Source: Bathelium albidoporum
Taxonomy: Eukaryota; Ascomycota; Dothideomycetes; Trypetheliales; Trypetheliaceae
NCBI GenBank assembly: GCA_021031095.1
Contig: JAGFVP010000011.1
Location: 124,001-188,000 of the forward strand
Length of the DNA: 64,000 bases
Reading direction: 5' to 3'
The position numbers and the translations under genes are program-made. Below, piece by piece: positions 57,387 through 64,000 of the stretch (within the stretch, counting starts at the first letter, position 1; every line of letters starts with the position of its first letter). The notes beneath the pieces were generated by a model, which did no database searches, was not told where the DNA came from, and saw nothing but the letters and a program-made list of their open reading frames with translations.

Positions 57387-59182
57387 GACGATGGATAGAT
57401 GGGTAAGGTCGGCAGGAAGTGTATTTTGTGCGACAATGGATAATCAAATATAGTCGGTACCAGACGACTAGCAGGAAGGCGAATGACCTAGGTGTGCAGT
57501 TGGAAAAGGACACACTTGGGACAGCATGAACATGAAAGAAAAAGTTGACCTCACATCAATAAGGCTGCCCTCACCTCAGTTGGGACGGACGCCCCCGCAG
57601 GTATATACTTGGGTCTTTCAGGACTCCCCAACGCATGAAGCACTCTGGATCCTTTCCCCCCCTTCGCCGGCACGCTCATGCTGCAACACTTACGGGAGAG
57701 ACGGAGTCAACTGGACCAGTCAGCTGGAGTTTCATCCCGTGCGCACCAGGCGGCTCCTGGCCGGCAGGAGGCCCCAAGGCCAGCTTCCACATCGTCCAGG
57801 ACAGTTCAGGGAGTCGAAAGCGGGACGAGATGGGCCTATCTCGGGGGTTGGTGGCTTGATGAGTTTCATGCGCGTTACCAGTCGCTACTAAATCGAGTCA
57901 TTTAGCTGTCATTTCGCAGGTCTCTGCTCGCCGCAGGGCGCTAAAAATCTGGGGAAAGACATAGTTTAGTGGCCTTTGCGCTCCACCTCTTCTTGCCGCG
58001 ATTCGCCGGTGCTCGTCATTTTTACTTGAGTTTCGAGCACGCCCGCCTCTTCCGGCCTTTATCACTCTTCCGAGTACTCCTATGTACGGAGCACTTGGCC
58101 ACAAGACACTCGTCCCTCGCGCAACTCTCGGGTAGCGACTCATCGCCGACTACGCGTTGACTGAGTACGCGGTCACCGGTACCCTGCAGTGACGCAATGT
58201 CTCAAGCCGTGGCAATCCCCTGTAACAAGCTAATACCTACGCCAAGGATGACACAGTCACCCCAAGTCAGCGCTGGCAAACGAGCATAGCCTCCGAATGT
58301 TTGAACATCCTATTGCTGCTCGGGCTCGACGCGGAGATCAATGTTTGCGCATACCGTTCAAGAGAACAGGAAACACTTCCAGCCGAATTCTGTCTACCTC
58401 TTGGCATTCCTACGCAGATTGAAGATCCGTGAGCACTGCCGCTACCAGTTTCCCGCCATCCCATTTCTACTGTTGAAACCGTTACGAAACGGGCAAGAAA
58501 AGTCAAGCTTTTTTGTGCGACCTCCGCCCTCGCCTCCAGGTTCTGGCTTTTATCGTGGCACGTGTCAATGGTTCACGACACATCGAGGCCCTTGAAACGT
58601 TCCATTTCCAAAGAGAGTGTGTTCGTCAGCCCTCGGCAATGGTATCTCGAGTCGAAGCAAGCCCGAACCCATACACCGGTCCATAGGGACTTCGACGGTG
58701 ATCATATAGTCCTGTCAGCAATTCAATAAATCAGGTAATATCAGTATTAGAGTAGCAATTTTCGTGACGGATGAACCTTCTGAATCAAGCTTAAGGCGCG
58801 CATGGCGAAGATGTGACCCGTCTGTGGCTACTTGCTGCTGGGACAACTCTAGATATATTACTAATCACAATGCCGCTGTGGACTTCCTTTAATAGCTTGC
58901 CATCATCTTACACTTAATATGGAGCATGCTAGTGCTCACTTGTAGATCTCCAATGCAATATCCTGCGCACCGGTTAGACATTGAGGAGATCCTCGAACAC
59001 CAACTTCTCCACATCACTACTGAGAAGTCGAAATTTGTTGCCACAGGTTAGGCTCACATCAATTCGCACAAGACACCATGCACATCCAAACTGCGATAAG
59101 ATTCCCTCGCATGCTATGCTTGTAGACCACACCCACCCCAGCGAGTAATTTTAATAGTATACACAAGCGATCTCACTCCTAT
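57387..59182. other. Long intergenic region
   Basis: 1.8 kb between the secreted protein gene and the ARF-GEF gene. Several open frames around 57520-58600 lack family features. I can support no gene. Confidence 0.4.
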
Positions 59183-62100
59183 CTACGCTTTTGCCTCCTC
59201 CACCTTCGCATCCTCCACCCTAACCCCTTGACTCTTGGCCCCCTCATCCCGGTCCTGGTCCCCCTCCTTCACCGGACTCGTCACGCCGCCATCCGTCACT
59301 GGACTCCGTACCACCTCGCTCGCCCTCCCTTCCGCTCCACTCCGCACCTTCGGCGTCACCGGCGGCCTCTTCGCCGCCTCGGGGAACAGCTCCGGCATCA
59401 GACCCGGCAGGAAGCGATCCAGCCGCAGCCATGTCTCCGCCCACAACTGCTGTTGCTGCGGCGTGCGGGCATCGTCGCTCTTCGCCCGCGGATCCGAGAC
59501 CGGGCCTGCGCTGGATGGCGACGACGGGGCTGTCGGAGGCGGCGGAACGAGATACCCACCATCCGCCATGACGAGGAGGATGTTCTTGAGAGACTCCGGA
59601 ATGGCCTCCTCGAGGGTATCCGTGAGAGACGAGGCAGCGCCGGCAGGGCCGCCCGGCCCGCCCGCGCCGGAGTGCATGAGCCGATCGAGGACGGAGAGGA
59701 TGTGGGTCCAGAGGTCGAGCATGCCCTCCCAGCCGGCGAGCTGGGCGAGGTAGTGCAGGAAGATTTTGCAGAGGAGGGTGGCGGCTTGGACGCGCGTTTC
59801 GGACATGCCGATCGGGTCGGACTGGTAGATTTCAGGCCGGAGGAGCTGGGTGATGAGGGGGAAGAGGACGGTGGAGAAGAGGGTGGTCCAGATGTAGTCG
59901 GATTCGCCTTCGCTGGCGGAAGTGGAGGAGGAGGCTGGCTTGGTGGAGTTGGGCGAGGGGGTTGGGTGGGTGAGCGCAGGGGATAGGAGGGCTCGTTGGA
60001 GGGAGGTGAGAGCTTGGTGTCGGATGGAGCGGCAGGGGTTGAGCGATTGAGTGGTAAGGGCACGGAAGATTGGTGTCCAGTAGGCTGACCATGCTATGCA
60101 ATGTGAGTACTTGCAATTGTGTACAGTAAAGAGGAGTTGCGTTTACCTTTTTCTCGGTCCAATTGAGACTGGGAGATGAAGGTTGGAACGCGATCGGTCA
60201 TCTGATGGACTCGGGCCATGGCCTTCACACCACGTATTACAGCTTCGCTTTGCCTGGGAGGATGTGAGCAACTGAGTCATTTGTGTGTATCTTCCCACAT
60301 ACTTTGGCTTTTCTTTCTGTTGCCTGCCCCTTTTGAGAGCCTCATCCCGTTTCTGCTCTTGTGTAGCTCCTACACTCCCAGCCGTCGCAAAATCATTCAA
60401 TAATGAGATCGCTGACTCGTAATTATCTGACGTAATCGCCGAAGGTGACCCAGTGCCAACGTCTTCCAAGATGTCAAACACTACTGGTGTAGCTTCGGTC
60501 TCTCGATGCAGCCGATGCAGAATGACCCAGAAATCTGGCGATGTTGCCATTTCCTTCCTCAGATCTGAAGGACCATGTATGCAAACAAACATTCCTTTTA
60601 ACACCGGCAAAGCAGAGTGCTTCAACAAGTCCTCGTCGAAGCTGGAAATGGTATGTAAAACGACAGGGGCGCGGATGTAATCGTGATCGTTACTCGCTCT
60701 CAAAAGCAATAGCAAGTAGTGCACCGCCCTACTCAGCACGATGGGATGCACGTGCGCGGCATCTCTAATGACGGACTGCAAGGCACTCGCGACTTGCTGG
60801 CCAAGATGCTCGACTGTTTCTGCATCGCGCAACGCAAGTACAGTCGCCAATTCGAGGATATATACAAGACAAGGGTCGTAAACGGGTTTTTTGGATTGTG
60901 CTCTCGTGCCATTGGGTCGCAGAGGACTCGGAGCAGGTATGTCAGGCTTGACGATAATGACGCGAGGAGATGAAGATTCGGGTATCTGGGCGATAAGGGA
61001 GGCAATCAAAGACTTGAGTGACATGAGTGGCATTTCTCTGGATCGATGTTACTTAATGACTTTCTATACCAAGATATGTTATATACGTACTTGATATTGG
61101 AAAAAATGGTGTGGAGGTCACACGCCTTGACACAATCGACGGTGTTGAGCGTGTACTCGATCTCTTGATCCGATGGCTCGGGGGGCTCATCATTAGCAAA
61201 GCTCGAAACATAAGACGTAAAAGCGGAGAAGAGACCTGACTCATTCGAGCGCTCGCTTCGCTCAATGATCTGAGCCGGATTCTGAAGTGGGATCGGGGCA
61301 AGCGCAATCCTGTTGTCGCTCGAAGCATACGAGGCTGGAACAAGGGAGTTAAGAAAAAGATTAAGCATTATGCGCACAAGCTATGCCGTGATCAGTCAAA
61401 CTGTCTTGAGAATAGATGTGTAAACTTACGTGAACCCAACCGTCTCTTACGGTGGATTCATGTCCCGTCACCACTTTGAACAGCACGACTGTCGCCAGTT
61501 GTGCCTTGAAATCGCGACCAAATCGCACAGCAGTCTCACTCACCATCACACTCCTCTTGCCATTTTCGTCTTCTGCTTGGACTTCCGTATTGAGATTTGT
61601 ACTTGGAGGGACTTCAGAGGCCAGCGTGCTGACTGAGCTCAAGCAATAAATGATATGATCCAATGCATCGCTCAAGCCATACTTTGCAGCTATCTGCGCG
61701 CACTGATCGAATCCAGTAACAACACGAGAAAAGACCGCATCGTCCGACGCAGACAAGAAGACGTAGGTCAGCGTGGCAACGACTGGTTTCCAGGTCGCAG
61801 AAAACATGTCGGCATCAAAGATGTTAGTTTTACAAACGACTAAGTCCGAGGCATCTTGCGCCTTGATGAGCAGCTCCTTCCAAGCGTGATCGTAAGCATG
61901 CTTGTTGTCGTGCTCTTCGGGCAGGATAATCTCTCGTGTCCGAATCGAGTCATAAATCTCTTGAAGATAATCTGGTGGGAAGTCTTGGCCATTGTTGACG
62001 CCTCGCAGGTTCCGAGCAAAGTCATTGTATGACATACGATTTTGTGATTTGAGGTTTGGATTGTGTTGATCGGTATTTAACATGATGATGGCATATGTAA

Positions 62101-64000
62101 GGACGTAGACCGCGTCGTTGTTCTTGATCCCTTCAGGCGTATCGCCCGCGCAATATTTTTCCGCGAATACCGTAACGATTCGCTCGATGAGTTGCGACTC
62201 TCCAGGCAGTCGGAAAGAATTGAGCAACAATCTCAGCGCTTCATCGACTCGTAGACCTGTAAAGTCGAATAGATCTAGGAAAGCGCCGAGTAATCCTTCA
62301 TTTGATTTTTTCGATAGATAATCACCCAAGACCGTCTTGTCTATTCTTGTTGTACCCTTTAGAAACTTGACGACCGACCGTGGATTATTCGGATCATCAA
62401 TGATGCCTTGGGACGCTAGAAATGCAATGCCGCCTTTTGGATTTTCATTAAACCTGGTTGCGCCTCTGATGATGACTTTCTTCAGAGATCGCTGCTCTCG
62501 AAGTTTCGCTCGATCGGGGTAACCTTCATGCACTGGATCATCTTCTAACCGGTCCGCTATGAATTGAACATAGCCCAGTAAAGCATCGAGGCATAGCGGA
62601 GGTACATTCGTCGTACTCCAGGTCGCTGAATCTGGAAAAGCGCTACGGGATAAAAGGCCAACCATGTCCATGCAAACATCACTTCGATCGATCTCGCAGT
62701 CGTAGTTGACAAACAGTTCGACCATGAAGCTGGGTATTCGAGCCAGATGGCCCACATTCTCGACCATAGCTTCCCGAGCATCAGGCTTCCTGTTACCACC
62801 CTCGAGACCAAGCTTTTGCCGGTCCTTCACAGGCACTGGGGTTGATCTACCGCTGTTGGTTGGTTGAGGTGTGGAAGGCTTCCCTAGCCGTGGCGCCTGT
62901 GGAACTCCCTCATACAAGGAAGGATTGATTCCTGGTTCCTGGGGTATTTCTATCCTCGGATGAAGGCATGCGACAAGGTACGATAAGTAAAGTTCTTGCT
63001 GTAACTTGAGAACGCTCCGGCACGTGCTGAGGAGAGTACCCGCAACACGCAGCGATTCATTCAAGATTGCCATGTTCTCGCTCCGCACCAGTTGGAATAG
63101 ATGTCGGCAAAGTGTGTCCTTTGCTAGACTCGCGAGACTGGGATGGTTTGCGATCGAAGGTCCTGCAACCTCGAGTGCAACGTCCACAATGCGTAATGCC
63201 ATAACACGCATAGTGTCCGTATGTTGTCTGTCATGAGGATCTAATAAATCTACCAATACTCGGAATAGTTCACGTATAGATGGTAAGGAATATGGCTTGA
63301 TCTCCGGCGTCTCCTCCGCATCAGGAAGATGAGGTAGTTCGACCGTGCTCCCGTTCAGCGTGGCCGAAGTAGAAGATCTCCCTTCTATGTCATCTTTTGG
63401 CGTATCCAATTCTGGTCCTTGGCCATTTGGCGTCTGTGGTTCCTGCTTTTGCTTGCCCGGCGAAGCTATTGCGTTTTCACCATTCACGGACGGATCCATT
63501 TTGACAGCATCCATATCAGCTTTTGTAGTTGCTTCCAGGCCTCCCAGCGTCTCGCCTGCCTCGACCTCCAGCGTTTTCAGCCTTTGAAAGATGGTCTGAC
63601 ACATGGTGACCATGGAAATTTCAGCTGATCTTCGGAGAACTTCTGATAATCTCACTTGGCAGCACATGCTGAGCCCTGTCTCCATCATCTCGCATACGCT
63701 TTCGTCGCTAAGAATATCTCCACCAGGTCCAGAGATCATGCCTTCCATGAGCTTCAGTATCCGGAGTAAGACAATTTCGTCCGCAGCCGAATCGGTCGCC
63801 TCGAAACGACAGTGTGTGATTGCTGAGGAGAGCAGCTGCATGCCAAGTGCAAGCTTTGGGGACTCCCGACTTATGATATCGTATGCCAGAAACTTCGTGA
63901 TTGCAATGAGTGCCAAGGATGTGATTGGTGCTGACGTCGAGGACGACCGTATGACTTGTAGAAAAGGATGCAGTAGCGCAGGAGTCTCAACGCTGTGGAT
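59183..64000 (-). CDS. GEA1/GEA2: Golgi ARF guanine-nucleotide exchange factor (GBF1/Gea family), 5'-truncated
   Basis: Five exons in the window: 64000-61430 (continues beyond the edge), 61380-61091, 61037-60303, 60253-60147, 60093-59183, giving 1537 codons. The frame is open at the edge; only the first part of the N-terminal DCB domain is missing. The HUS-like region (SIRELFRVLVDLLDPHDRQH, ESLRVAGTLL) precedes the SEC7 domain: SLKKVIIRGATRFNENPKGGIAFL, KFLKGTTRIDKTVLGDYLSK, the catalytic glutamic finger FRLPGESQLIERI and YAIIMLNTDQHNPN. C-terminal HDS-type helices follow (VVATLTYVFLSASDD, WVHLVRIMLNLFLNSLVP across a splice). The product activates ARF at the cis-Golgi for COPI coat assembly. 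The C-terminal tail is Pro/Ser/acidic-rich. Introns are 49-53 bp. Confidence 0.94.

Noticed and set aside
57526..58595. Several overlapping open frames in the gap before the ARF-GEF gene
   Set aside because: No consistent splice structure, no conserved motif, and composition typical of chance frames.
59228..59986. Long plus-strand open frame opposite the ARF-GEF C-terminus
   Set aside because: Arg-rich shadow of a spliced, well recognised gene on the other strand.

Overview
The window is genomic DNA of a filamentous ascomycete (Pezizomycotina). The coding regions are broken by many short GT-AG introns (about 44-99 bp), the gene families are typically fungal (NB-ARC/TPR NLR-like proteins, fungal rhodopsin-domain membrane proteins, DHA1 and sugar-type MFS carriers, KEI1), and there is no operon structure or rRNA. 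I could not resolve the class or species. All gene models below were joined by hand from splice signals and reading-frame continuity.

Region 1 (1-30 kb) looks like an accessory compartment. It holds a secreted M35-like metallopeptidase, an intact NB-ARC/TPR NLR-like gene, a rhodopsin-domain membrane protein, a decayed SesB-like hydrolase/NB-ARC/ankyrin NLR, a second intact NB-ARC/TPR NLR, a CYP52-like P450 with one premature stop, an NmrA-like oxidoreductase, a DHA1 MFS transporter and a decayed fructosamine-kinase-like gene. Gaps between genes are long. The three damaged genes share stop codons explained by single C-to-T changes of CAA, CAG or CGA codons, which is compatible with repeat-induced point mutation (RIP) or cytosine deamination.

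Region 2 (30.6-37.1 kb) is a compact housekeeping block: DNA polymerase delta subunit 4, NOP53 (60S biogenesis), YPT6/RAB6, KEI1 (inositol phosphorylceramide synthase subunit) and a GNAT acetyltransferase. Gaps are mostly under 700 bp, with divergent and convergent gene pairs. Region 3 (37-54 kb) holds short diverged repeats, then a group that could act on aromatic compounds: a fumarylacetoacetase-family enzyme, a cupin protein, an aldehyde-dehydrogenase-fold protein without its catalytic residues, and a LigB-type extradiol dioxygenase. A second rhodopsin-domain protein, a sugar-type MFS transporter and an F-box protein follow. Region 4 (54.5-64 kb) carries the tRNA-binding cofactor ARC1, a small cysteine-containing secreted protein, and the Golgi ARF exchange factor GEA1/GEA2 (SEC7 domain), which runs off the right edge.

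The most notable signals are the NLR cluster with one decayed member, the repeated C-to-T nonsense pattern, the ALDH-fold pseudoenzyme beside ring-cleavage genes, and a decayed kinase carrying a 180-bp in-frame insertion bounded by a 7-bp direct repeat. I found no convincing tRNA, rRNA, CRISPR array, complete transposon or virus-derived gene.
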